A DNA stretch of 64,000 nucleotides, taken from Diorhabda sublineata. Taxonomy: Eukaryota; Arthropoda; Insecta; Coleoptera; Chrysomelidae. Every line of letters begins with the position of its first letter. Position 1 is the stretch's first letter. The notes under the pieces are model-generated. The model did no database searches, was not told the origin of the DNA, and worked only from the letters and a program-made list of their open reading frames with translations. This document shows positions 36,812 to 47,184 of this stretch, piece after piece. The stretch is from NCBI RefSeq assembly GCF_026230105.1, contig NC_079476.1, forward strand, positions 35,888,559 to 35,952,558, given 5' to 3'. Made by a program: the position numbers and the translations under genes.

Positions 36812-38130
36812 AACTTTGATTTAAATGTTATCGGCGGTCTGGGGGTAGTTCAAACTTTAGTTAAACATGAAACTGAGAATTCTAACCTAGCTTTTTAGAA
36901 TTATTCACGATTTTATGATGTAACCTTGAGTTCTTGAGGGTTTTGATTTTGCTAAAATGATTGAAGAAAGGGTTTTGATTTTGCTAAAATTATTGAAGAT
37001 ATATAATTCATATTTCGTGCACTCGACGAGATGTTAACCAAAAGTTGTACCACATCCTTAGTTCCTATTACACTCGGCAGCTAATCATCCGTCGCCACAC
37101 AGGAATTCTTCAAGTCATAATTCTGCCATTATTTGTAAAATAATAATTACATGTCACAAACAAAGACGGTTTTAAAGGAGACCTAATTTTATGGTACTTT
37201 AATACAAAAAAGTACTACGAATAAACTATTTTATTCTGAATTACCTACTACAAGAGTTTTTTAAATCTTCCTTCTTTCCCATATATTTACTATTTTCGCT
37301 GTTTTGTATGGAATATGCGTCTAAAGAAACGTTTTGCAAAGTTAAGCAGTGTTGCCAGTCTGTGACAAGTGTGGCCAATATTTTTTATTCAATCGAAAAA
37401 TCAACGGTGTTTTTAAGTATGACGACATCGCATTTAAAGAAGCCTTACAAGTGAAGTTTAAACCTCCACAGTCAGTTTTAACCACAGATAACGACATTTC
37501 CTCCGAGAAACTTCGGTTTAAACGTTATCGGCGGTCTGAGAGTAGTTTAAACTTTAGTTAAACATGAAACTGATAATTCTAATCTAACTTTTTCAAATTG
37601 TTCACGTTTTTACGAAGTAAAGGGTTTTGATTTTTCTAGAATGATTGCAGATATACATAATTCATATTTGATGCACTCGACAAGATATAGCAGTACCACA
37701 TCGTCAGTTCTCATTACACTTGGCAACCAATAGTCCGTCGCCACACAGGAATTCTTTCAGTCATACTCCTAGTTTTGTCATTATTTGTAGAATAATAATT
37801 ACTGTCACAAACAAACACGGTTTTAAAGGAGATAAAGTTTTAAGGTACTTTAAAACAAAAAAAATAATAATACAAGTTTTATTTATATACCATTTGAAAC
37901 AAACGAATGAACTATTTTATTCTGAATTACCTACTTCTAGAATTTTTGGGATCTTCCTCCTTTCTAATATATTTACCCTCTTCGCTATTTTGTATGAAAT
38001 ATGCGTGTGAGAAACGTTTTGCAAAGTTAAGCAGCGTTGCTAGTCTGTGACAAGTGTAGCCAATATTTTTTATTTAATTAAAAAATAAACGGCGATTTTA
38101 AGTTTGACGGCATCGCATTTAAAGAAGCTT
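36812..38130 (+). repeat. Tandem duplication of a ~690-bp unit
   Basis: Unit A (about 36812-37470) recurs as unit B (about 37508-38130). Shared blocks include TTATCGGCGGTCTG (36828 and 37525; offset 697), CCGTCGCCACACAGGAATTC, TTTTATTCTGAATTACCTAC and AGTCTGTGACAAGTGT (offset 685). The copies differ at many positions, so the duplication is not recent. No protein is recognised in either unit. Confidence 0.75.
36939..37003 (+). repeat. Short tandem duplication (~33 bp x 2)
   Basis: The run beginning GGGTTTTGATTTTGCTAAAA occurs twice back to back, with one difference near the end. Unit B of the larger duplication has only one copy at the matching place. Confidence 0.7.
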
Positions 38131-38376
38131 CGCGAAGTATGCAAATGCTGGTCTTATCCTACTATAAGTACAAATGTGTTTAAAACAAAAAAGAGCAAAA
38201 ATTTTAGGACTGTTAAAGGGTAGTTGAAAATATGGGAAAAGGGCCACAAGAGAACCATTCCAATTTTAGAGCGATTTGTCAACTTTAGATAGCTGAAAAA
38301 TAGGAAAAAATAATTCATATATGATATGATTCAATTATTATTTGCTGCCCTCTGTACATATTCAGTCTATGATTTT

Positions 38377-38562
38377 GTAAACTTTTGTATTAATGAAAAA
38401 AACAGAGATATAAACATAGACATCGGAGATTCGAATTCTTTGTCGAAATTTGTATTAAATAAGCTACTTACTATTAGTCCAATCAAGAAATACAAACAAA
38501 CAAACCCACATACAGGTGAAGCTGATATAATTGAGCATTTCTTATTAGTTGATTCGCATTAA
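38377..38562 (+). CDS. Candidate terminal exon, unknown protein
   Basis: Excellent acceptor (tgccctctgtacatattcag) followed by an open frame that starts with two bases of a split codon, reads YDFVNFCINEKNRDINIDIG, DSNSLSKFVLNKLLTISPIK, TGEADIIEHFLLVDSH and ends in TAA. It needs an upstream exon leaving one base. It may end the gene whose other candidate exons lie at 25-35 kb; family not recognised. Confidence 0.35.
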   Translation, partial: VNFCINEKNRDINIDIGDSNSLSKFVLNKLLTISPIKKYKQTNPHTGEADIIEHFLLVDSH

Positions 38563-41190
38563 TACTGAAACCCATTTTGTGTTTCTATATTCATCGTATA
38601 TTTAGGTATGTATACCTAATATAAGTTAATAACACATTCAGAATCTCATTTTTAATTTTGAGTAATATTTATTCTGCTTAAAAGATGATGTACCCCACAG
38701 TACTCCTAGAGTACGTTTCAGGAGTCTGAATTTTTTCAACAAATCTGTAAGTCTCATTAAAAAATGATTTATAAAATTCCTACAATTTTACTTATGAGGT
38801 AATACACAGGGTTAAATGAGTATTCTGTCCTAGTTTTAGTATTTATTCACATAAAAGTACACAAGATATTTTTATATGTATACACCGAAAATTATTATCT
38901 GGGTGATCATGAAAACTTACAGAATTATATTCAATAAAAGAATTGGCTTGAGATAATTATGATTAACTTATATCTCAAAATGTTATAATCAATTTGAACT
39001 TGTTTAAATATTGTAATTTATATATGGAAATTTGGAATTAATTTCGAAATTATCGAATCATAATTCCTAACAATAATTTTATCCTTTTTTAAGCTTGCTA
39101 AAATGTGAGAGGAAAATGGATTATTGAGGTGTTTGTTTTAGTTAACCGTAGGTATAATAGTTTCTAAAGAATTATTTTTGGATGTCATCAAGTCAACTCG
39201 AGGGTGAACATAATTTAAATTTATAAATCGACCTTTAGTGTTGGAATACGACAATAAAACCGATTAAATATACTATTTGCTCATGTAAATCAACATATTT
39301 TAGAATGAATGTATTTTCTTATATTGTTTATAATTCTGTAATGCAGTTCTGTGTAAAAAATGTACAAACCAACGTGAGTTCAAAAGAAAAAAATAATAGG
39401 AAAGTTCTGTTGTTGTATTAGAAAGAAGTATTTTTATGTAAAACATACCTTGATTGCAAAAAAGTATATAGCTTTAATTAACAAAAAATGTTATCTTTAT
39501 ATTACTATATCCATATTTCAAAAAGATAATGACTTTATTTTAAATTCGTACCATGTACCTATTTATCTAAATAAAAAATAATAAACAAAATAAGTTGATT
39601 GTATCATTTATTCCTATTTCCTGAAATTACCAAATACTGAATTACTCTTCAACATTGGCGTAGCTGGCCCTAAATGGACCCTGTATCTAAATTTGTTGAG
39701 AGACCCTTTAACCTAAAATATTGAGTACGAGGGTTGCTACTTGAATTTTTTATTCAAGAATTATATACAAATAAAAATAAGTATTCAGTTTATTGTTCGA
39801 GCTTGAAAAAATAATTGATAATAAATCTGTATGTATAATTGTTTAAATCAAAAGAAAATAACGGATTTTGTTTGTGTACAATTTACTTCACTAATATGTA
39901 ATTTGTTTTGATATGTAAAATATATATGCATAATATAAAAATTAATTTGAATTATTATTTAAACTTGACTCCACAAATCGAAGAATATACTTAGAAATCG
40001 CGCCTTTGTAAGTCAAAACTGGTTAACCCAAATTTATTTAGTTATAGATATTCCACTGTACACATTCGACACGAAAAGATAAATATCCTGTCAAGATATA
40101 GCTATCACATTGTTAGATATGATAAAGATCAAAACGTTGGCATTTTGAAAAACTCTGGAAGTTTTATTTTGAGTTCTCAACCCGCCCAAATGAATTATTT
40201 TTATTTGATATTGGCAATGGTTAATGGATTTCTTCATAAAATAATTAATAATGACTTTCTTTTCACAAAATACATTACTTTACTTAAATTGTGGGAAGTT
40301 TTGTAGGCTAATCAGCAGGGACTGTGTTGTTGTGTATGTTCAAGTTTTTCAATTTCGCAATAATGTTTAACAGACGAGCAGAAATGTTCAGTGACCTAAC
40401 CAATCGTGGAAAATTTTGACAGTTATCCATGATTTTTTTAATAGACTCCCAAATTACAGCTGCTCACAAATTCAGGGAATCCCCGAGTTGAAATAATAAA
40501 GCGCTAAGTCGAAACAGCGTTAAGTGGAGTCTTACTGTACTTATTTGGGGCTTTGATTTTCTATTTATGTAAAATCAAGTATTGAAAGTGCATAAAATGA
40601 AGGCAAATTTTAATGATATAATTCTCTTGAAAAAAATGATACACACGACCATAATATAACAACTGGTAAAGTGAGGATTTCATTTAAAATGTCAACCAAC
40701 ATCCTACATCAAGTGAGGTTCCAACATTCCATTATTAAAAGCTGGAATTTCTTTAAACAATTATTATTTTTCTCGATAACTCAAATGTAGTTTGTTTTTC
40801 CTACCAAATTTGTTTAAATTAAATCATTTACAAAGAGTATTTTGGATTATATAAATACAAGCCCAAGATTATTCTTGAAGATAATACCAATTTGAGGTTT
40901 AGTAGTTCTGTATATTTTGAATTAGATATTAACAAATGAACATATAATCACAGATTTCAGCAATTAACAAAAATAAAATATTTCAAATATAATTAAACAA
41001 ACAGAACCGGTTGTTGATGATTGAAAAACTTGGAATAATGACTAGTGAAAATGTTGGGAATGTGTACTACAGTTGATGTTTTAATAAAAACACTTTTTAT
41101 GCTTTGAATCAACATAGTACAGAACAAATGAATCTTTAATATCCACAAGTTTCCAATCTCCATCATTCATATAATCTCTCATATTAAATT
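38563..41190. other. Intergenic DNA; possible pogo-like end near 40545
   Basis: Mostly featureless AT-rich sequence. At 40310-40545 the reverse strand begins CAGTAAGACTCCACTTAACG, resembling the terminal repeats of pogo/Tigger-type elements, but no transposase frame is clear. Confidence 0.3.
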
Positions 41191-41191
41191 A

Positions 41192-41506
41192 TTACTTAAA
41201 TATCGATGATAAATTTTTTAACGACAACTTCCATTGATCCAAATCAACAAAATCTTTCAACCCACCATTTTTCACTTTGAGCTTGATTTCTGCGGCATCG
41301 GCATTATCTGGCCACAATGCGCATACTTGAACGGAACATCCTTTGCCTATGAAACCTTTTTCATGAGCAGCCGCTAATTGATTAACGACACGACGTTCTA
41401 CTTCATATTTTATCGATCTAGCACCATAGTTGACGTCATAACCGTCAGCTAAAGCTGATTCGACGCTTCTATCCCATATAATATCAATTTTGTGTTTTTC
41501 TTTTGC
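41192..41506 (-). CDS. Clpb: Clpb exon 8 (sensor 2, C-terminus)
   Basis: Acceptor atcatttttcag; 104 codons plus TAA at 41194-41192. Contains NYGARSIKYEVERRVVNQLA and the C-terminal small-domain sequence. Confidence 0.94.
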   Translation of the reverse strand, partial: AKEKHKIDIIWDRSVESALADGYDVNYGARSIKYEVERRVVNQLAAAHEKGFIGKGCSVQVCALWPDNADAAEIKLKVKNGGLKDFVDLDQWKLSLKNLSSIFK

Positions 41507-44500
41507 CTGAAAAATGATAATATCTCAAATTTTGGACAAAATAATAGTATGATAATAAATCTTTAACAGACATGGTAGTGCAAATCTGCAATACCTTGTT
41601 CTATGTAAGTGAATCTCAAACAGAAATAAATTTATATATTTAAAAAGTCTACAGTTGAATATAACAAAATCTTTATTAACCAATATTACCTTCTGTGCCC
41701 ACATTTGCATTTCTCTTGTTACCAATTGTATGAGTTCATTTCTTGAGAAAGGTAAAAAATATACAATTTCATTGATCCTACCCAAAAACTCGTCTCTCTT
41801 GAAATGTCTTTTCAAAATAGGTTTCACTACCTCATCTTTGAACTTTCTTGAAACCGTTATAGTATCACTAATTTTTTGTTCCGCATCTATAAAAATAAAA
41901 TAATTTTTGACAGAATACACATACTAAGTTGGAATTTCTGGTGATATTTATACTGTTTACACCACCACTACACCAACACTCACAATTAGACTGTCAGACG
42001 CGCGTTTCGATGACCGATAAGTTATCGTCTTCAGAGACTAAAGATAAAGTTTACTTCTCTATCTGTGCTCCAGAATTTCCAGTTTTTCTTCATTACCGTC
42101 TTCAACGACATTTGTCTCCAAGTCATTCATGATTTCTGGTTCAAAGGTTTTATCATCAAAATCGGTCTGACTTGGTACAGCATTGAGACAAGCTTGTCTA
42201 TTACAGCTACATTTACAGTTACAGAATATTGTATTGGGTAATTCATCTGGTGCAGATGGTAAAATAGTAATAATAGGTTCTAGGAATTCGTTATGCATAG
42301 TCCAATCCCATTCCTGTGGTTCTAAATCATGCCCTAACCAAGTTTGAATTTGATGAAATGCCGGTGAGCTGCTCCACTCGTTGGTGGAATATTTGATAAC
42401 ATGATCATTATAAACTGCTAATAAGGTTTGCATTCCACACTTAAATAATCTCTAAGCCGGACAATTTTCTTATTCAAATGCTGCAGCAAAATCATCCAAA
42501 TTAGGCAGTTTCTCAAATGTTCTTAAAAAACGTTTTTTTTTCTTTTTTAAAAAGCACAGAAGTTTTGTCACAGCCACTTAATGCGTGCAGAAACAAAATG
42601 TGTTTTTAGAACGAGGATACTTATAAAAACTTTTGGTGGAGTATATTTCAGTTTTTACATTTACTCTTACAACTTTTACTTCAAATGCTATTAGTGTAAA
42701 TGAGAATATAATTGCAATGTAATTAAAGTATGTATTTTAGTCATTTTTCAATTACTGAAAGAAATTATGAGTGTTATTGAATTGTTAAATTTTAGAATTA
42801 TTAGAAAGAAATATTGAATTTAATCTAAAAGTTGATGAAAAACGGTAATTATATATTTAACAATGAATTATAACCTAAATATTACGAGCTTTTGATCGGA
42901 ATTGCCAGTTTACCTCAGATAATTCTCTGACCACACGCTCTACGCCCTAATCTCTAAAATAGTTCAAGGTATAAAAAAGTGTTAAATACAAAAAGTTGTA
43001 GAGAATTGAATTCTCTTCAATATTGATAATGAATACCAATAGCATAAAACCCATATTAAACGGGATATTTGCAGAAAATGTAAAATCGATTTTTGTGACC
43101 TTTGACTTGTGACCGTCCACTTATGTGTGAATTTTGAGAATAGTTTTAGGATATCAAACTATAAGTTTTCACGTGGTTATATACTGGGTATGTAGATTTT
43201 CCAGGGTCAACCCCCCTATAATGATTGGACTAATATAAATTTGTCCAGATAGAGAACTTTTAAGAAATTAATGAAACAAGAAGACGGAACATTCACAACA
43301 CCTAGTTAAACTGTGAAGTATAAATTTGTGACTGATAAGAAAATTTGATAAAAGTTGAAAATGTACCTTTGGAGTCTGGTACTGCCAGCCTTTCACTCTT
43401 TAATTTCTCTATTTCTTTTCTTAGCTGTAATCCATGATTTGCAATTTCGTCACTTGCCAAGTTTGAAGTCATAATAAAAATGGCATCTTTACATTCTATA
43501 GTTTTCCCTTGACCATCAGTCAATCGTCCTTCATCAAAGAGTTGAAGAAGTACAGTCAATACATCAGCATGTGCCTTATCAACCTCATCAAATAAAACTA
43601 CCGCATTAGGGCACTTTTTCAATTTCTTTGTCAATTGTCCACCTTCATCATGACCTATGTAGCCTGGTGGAGCTCCAATAAGTTTTGCAACCTGAAATGC
43701 CAAAGCCATCACAATTCTTTCCTTTCCTATAACATTATTATCCCCTGGGGATGGGGAATAATAAAAAATTACTTACAGTGGATCCATTTTAACTAGTGTA
43801 TTGTTATGTTAAGACAATCAGAAACTTTTGAACCCTTCCCAGTGTCTCAATATCCTGCTATAGACAATTTTAAGTATAAAAGACAAATTTTGAGCATCAA
43901 ACATTGTTTCTAGTTTAAAAAAGTGCCAAAGAACTCCAGAAAATATAAAAATGTATCTGCTGTGTTGAATCTTATACAAAAATGTTATAATCAAACACTA
44001 GTGATCTAAATATTATGAAACAGATATGAAAGATTGAGATAATCATTAAGACTTAGCCAAATGATAAGATTTCACATAAATTATAACAGAAACTAGTTAT
44101 GTAGGAAGTCTGAACAAATAAATAGAGGCACGGATTTATTCTCATTTTTTGATAAAAATATATTTTTTCCTTGTAGATATAATTGGTAGCAATAAAATTA
44201 AACTAGAAAATAATTTTATAAAATTATATAGAACAATTATTAGAAATGGAAAAATGAAAGAGTTTATGTTGTTGTGGAAAATAAAATAACTTACTTCATG
44301 TTTTTCTTGATATTCTGACATATCAAGCCTAATGAATGCCTGCGATTTTCCTTTGTGCATATAAGAAGCCAACTGTTTAGCCAATTCAGTTTTACCAATT
44401 CCTGATGAACCCAAAAATAGAAATACTAGTGGATGATCATCATCTGCCCATCCGTTTTCTTTTCTACGAATAGCTGCAAAAGCATTTGATAAAGTGTTAC

Positions 44501-47184
44501 ATAAGGGTTTGTTACTAAAAATCAGAAAATATTTACCCACTCATTATGATTAGCTAATAGACTCCTACCTGAAAGACCTCCTACTGATTCAAGTAGGGGT
44601 TTCTCAAGGCAGTGTTTTGGCACCAATACACCAATACCTATTATATACTTGTGACATCCTTGTTACGGAAAATGTTCAACTCGCTACATTTGCAGATGAC
44701 ACTGCAATACTAGCTGTTGGAGAATCAATTGATGAGGTGCTCAAGAATCTTCATAATTCAATAAACAAAATAGACGTCTGGACTAACAAATGGCATATTA
44801 AAATCAATAAGGAAAAATCTTCCCATATCAACTTTACAGATACAGATAAACAATCTCCCAATAAAAACCAAACAATAAGATTATCCTCTATAAGAAAACA
44901 GTCAAATATCTAGGACTACATCTGGATATAAAACTTAAGTGGCAAGAACATATCAAAAAGAGAACAGAGGAACTGAAATTCAGATATAAAAAACTATATT
45001 TGTTCTAGGACAAAGCTCACAACTTACTATTAAAATTAAGTTGCTAGTATACAAGTAAATATTAAAACCAGTATGGAGTTATGGTTTACAACTTTGTAAA
45101 GACATGAATATGACCAAGTAATAGAGGAATAAATCAAGAATTTTTCTATGATGGTTTATCAATTTATCTGTTGATTAATAGGTGTACAAGTTATTCATTT
45201 AAAATAATGATTTTGAACTAAATTCTAGATGAAATGAGATATTTTGAAAGCCTTGCTTACTTGCAGCAACAATTGCTATTGCTCCTTCTTGACCGACAAT
45301 GTGTTTTTTCAACCTCTCTTCCAGAGGATATCTTCTACGTTCTTCTAATTCCTTTTCTTTCATTTTCTCTTCATACTACAAAGTGGTAACTATTTGATAA
45401 AAGAAAATCTTTAAATAAAAGGACCCTGCTCAATTTTTCTGAAGCCGACACAGTCATTATTTGGAGCAAGCTGATTAAACATCTCATGATACCCCAAAAC
45501 CTCCCCAATCTCGTCAAAACTACACCTGAGGTGTCCAAAGGTACTTTAGGAGGAGAAAGGGAATTGTTTTTAGCAAGTTTTTCTTAAACTTGGCACAATG
45601 ATAGTTTGAAATAAGCTGATTAAAATCTCAATGGACACGAAGCCCAAACACCACCAACCCAGTTAAAACTACCTCTGAAAAGTCCAAGAGTATCTTCAAC
45701 CAGTTCTTTTGAAACTTGGCACAATGATAGTTTAAAGCAAGTTAATTAAAATCTCAATGAGTTCGAAACCCCTAAAACCCCCCGAGCTACTCCTGAAAAA
45801 TCCAAGGGTACCATAAGAGGATGGGCTTTGGCCAGTTTTTCTAAAACTTGGACAATCATAATTTCAAGCAAGCTGATTAAATTCTCAATGGGCATGAAAC
45901 TCCCCAAACCATCAAAACAACTACTGAAAAGTTCAAGGTTACCATAAGAACAGGAGCTTTGACCAGATTTTTTGAACCTTGGCACAATGATAATTCAAAT
46001 CAAGCTAATTAGAAGTCTCAATGAACATAACACCCCAAAACCCCCAAACCATCAAAACTACCCCTGAAAAGTCCAAGGGTACCATAAGAGGTGGCTACTT
46101 TTCCTGAAACATTGCACAATTATAGTTTGAAGCAAGTTGATTAAAAGTCTCACAAAGCTCCATAACCCCCCCCCAAATCCTTTCTAGCTTGATCCAAACT
46201 AAGTTTCAGAAAAATTTTCTGAAACCCAATTTCCATAAGAATTGAGTGGGGTCCTTTGTATTTTTTTGCACATTATACTTAATGTATTTCAATTAATTTA
46301 CCATACTAATTTCCTGTTCTAAATATTGTTTTATTTTGGGTTCTTTTGCATACATTAATGGTGTATGTCCCATATCATTTTGTAAAGTTGGATTGGCCCC
46401 ATACTTTACTAGAAGTTGTACTATTTCTAGATTGTCGGTTAAAACAGCATAATGTAATGGTGTGAAACCCAAAAATGTTGCTTTATTATTCAAACTATTC
46501 GAGAACTCTTCATCTCTAATCATTAAAACTAAAATATTGAAAAATCAATACAAATCATGGAGAAACACATAAAAAGGTTTAAGAAGTAAAAAGTTCAGGG
46601 AAATTCATATTTAATAGGTACCTTCGATAGGATGCATTCCTTTTTCATTTGCTGTTCTATTAGGATTGACATAATTATCACTCAGGTTAGGATCTGCATT
46701 CATTTTCAATAAATACTCAGTAACTTCATATCGACCATTTACAGTAGCTACTAAAAGTGGAGTCCAACCTAAATTGTGCCTTTTATTAACATCTATCCCT
46801 TTTTTAACTAACCTATAAATAATAGTAATTTTTCAGTGCCATACTGTAATTAAGGTTTTTTAAGGGAATAGAATAAATTTGAACTCACATTTCTACTTCA
46901 TGAGTTAGTCCAAAAAGACAAGCCTTAAACAAACGATGTTCTTCCCTATCCGAATGCATGGCATCACAAATTACAATTCCCGCACCTACACTGAATAAAC
47001 TCCAAGGTATTTTGAAATGATAATTCCATTTATCTTTCCTATTCTTTTCGAATTTCAGCACGGTGATACTTGGTTGAAATTTAGAAACATTTATTTGTAT
47101 ACTTGATATGGGTGGTAATATATATTTATATATATACCGTAGTTTGATGAAATTATCAGATCGGTACAATTTACATATATTCAT
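41192..47184 (-). CDS. Clpb: Mitochondrial ankyrin-ClpB disaggregase CLPB/SKD3 (8 exons, 614 aa)
   Basis: ATP-dependent protein disaggregase, which in animals acts in the mitochondrial intermembrane space. Exons (transcript order): 47184-46889, 46812-46622, 46528-46302, 45375-45261, 44473-44295, 43691-43367, 41886-41690, 41506-41192; all GT-AG, phases close exactly (1845 nt). The N-terminus (1-60) is basic and aromatic, as in a mitochondrial presequence, with a hydrophobic segment around 72-88. Ankyrin repeats cover ~90-232. The AAA+ module has Walker A GSSGIGKT (298-305), pore loop GYIGH (Y347), Walker B LFDE (D371, E372), sensor 1 N413, an arginine-finger candidate R481 in FLGRINE, and sensor 2 GAR (R540). 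Length is somewhat below the ~700 aa human protein as I recall it. All catalytic residues are present, so it is likely functional. The introns are loaded with transposon remnants. Confidence 0.95.
41690..41886 (-). CDS. Clpb: Clpb exon 7 (arginine finger region)
   Basis: Acceptor ttatttttatag, donor gtaata. Contains ILKRHFKRDEFLGRINEIVY. Confidence 0.94.
41928..42060 (-). repeat. Dispersed repeat copy with hammerhead-like core (copy A)
   Basis: On the reverse strand: CTGAAGA (42034-42028), a hairpin that can pair GAT with ATC, GAAAC, then CGCGCGTC ending at 41997, followed by a TTGTGAGTGTTGGTGTAGTG-like tract. The same order recurs at 49885-49990 and 54900-55000. Penelope-like elements carry such ribozymes; assignment to that group is inference. 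Lies in a Clpb intron. Confidence 0.5.
42059..42433 (-). pseudogene. CXC-type protein fragment associated with transposons
   Basis: The open frame on the reverse strand reads HQIQTWLGHDLEPQEWDW, LEPIITILPSAPDEL and CNCKCSCNRQACL. A W-x-W ... L-PI-TD-x-PAP-LL ... C-x-CK-x-x-C pattern is frequent in proteins of unknown function that spread with insect and other animal transposons. It lies inside a Clpb intron and is not flanked by usable splice sites in frame, so it is not a Clpb exon. It is truncated beside the repeat copy at 41928-42060. Confidence 0.45.
42440..43366. other. Clpb intron DNA, nothing further recognised
   Basis: AT-rich; no gene or repeat supported. Confidence 0.4.
43367..43691 (-). 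CDS. Clpb: Clpb exon 6 (pore loop, Walker B, sensor 1)
   Basis: Acceptor ggcatttcag, donor gtacat; 108 codons plus 1 base. Contains GAPPGYIGHDEGG, VVLFDEVDKAH, FDEGRLTDGQGK and FIMTSN. Confidence 0.95.
44295..44473 (-). CDS. Clpb: Clpb exon 5 (Walker A)
   Basis: Acceptor aaatgcttttgcag, chosen because it restores the conserved ...AAxIRRKENGW junction; an acceptor 41 bp upstream (after 44515) is the competing choice. Donor gtaagt. Contains GSSGIGKTELAKQLA and RLDMSEYQEKHE. Confidence 0.92.
44540..45130 (+). pseudogene. Jockey-like non-LTR retrotransposon RT remnant
   Basis: The + strand reads a GVSQGSVLAPI start, LATFADDTAILA (the RT active-site Asp pair), NLHNSINKIDVWTNKWHIKI, then after a frameshift KYLGLHLDIKLKWQEHIKK and LVYK...LKPVWSYG-like residues. 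This covers the second half of an RT domain. It is 5'-truncated and frameshifted, and antisense to Clpb within the intron between exons 4 and 5. Confidence 0.8.
45261..45375 (-). CDS. Clpb: Clpb exon 4 (linker before the ATPase)
   Basis: Acceptor cactttgtag, donor gtaagc; 38 codons plus 1 base. A charged helix (KEKELEERRRYPLEERLKKH) followed by IVGQEGAIA, the start of the AAA+ module. Confidence 0.93.
45420..46255. mobile_element. TIR element with internal ~130-bp tandem repeats
   Basis: Left end AGGACCCTGCTCAATTTTTC and right end, in reverse complement, AGGACCCCACTCAATTCTTA form imperfect terminal inverted repeats. Between them lie about six divergent tandem units of 126-133 bp. A TTGGCACAATGATAGTTT-like block recurs near 45590, 45717, 45849, 45980 and 46113, and CTGAAAAGTCCAAGGGTACC near the end of most units. 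No coding potential. It sits in the Clpb intron between exons 3 and 4. No clear target-site duplication was found. Confidence 0.65.
46302..46528 (-). CDS. Clpb: Clpb exon 3 (ankyrin repeats)
   Basis: Acceptor atattttag, donor gtaaat. Encodes NNKATFLGFTPLHYAVL and YGANPTLQNDMGHTPLMYA, close in order to the metazoan CLPB ankyrin block. Confidence 0.93.
46622..46812 (-). CDS. Clpb: Clpb exon 2 (ankyrin repeats)
   Basis: Acceptor ttatttatag, donor gtacct. Encodes GIDVNKRHNLGWTPLLVATV and a second unit ending NADPNLSD. Confidence 0.92.
46889..47184 (-). CDS. Clpb: Clpb exon 1 (presequence, start of ankyrin region)
   Basis: ATG at 47184-47182, 98 codons plus 2 bases; donor gtgagt. Encodes the Lys/Arg/Tyr-rich N-terminus and HRLFKACLFGLTHEVE, the start of the first ankyrin unit. 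Confidence 0.85.

Noticed and set aside
40310..40545. Full pogo/Tigger element
   Set aside because: Only one terminal-repeat-like end is visible; no transposase frame and no second end were found.
44474..44514. Longer version of Clpb exon 5 using the upstream acceptor
   Set aside because: It would add residues that break the conserved junction before IRRKENGW and does not match the phase of exon 4, whereas the nearer acceptor fits both.
45746..45985. 79-codon open frame on the - strand
   Set aside because: Lies inside the tandem repeat array of the TIR element and arises from the repeat units.
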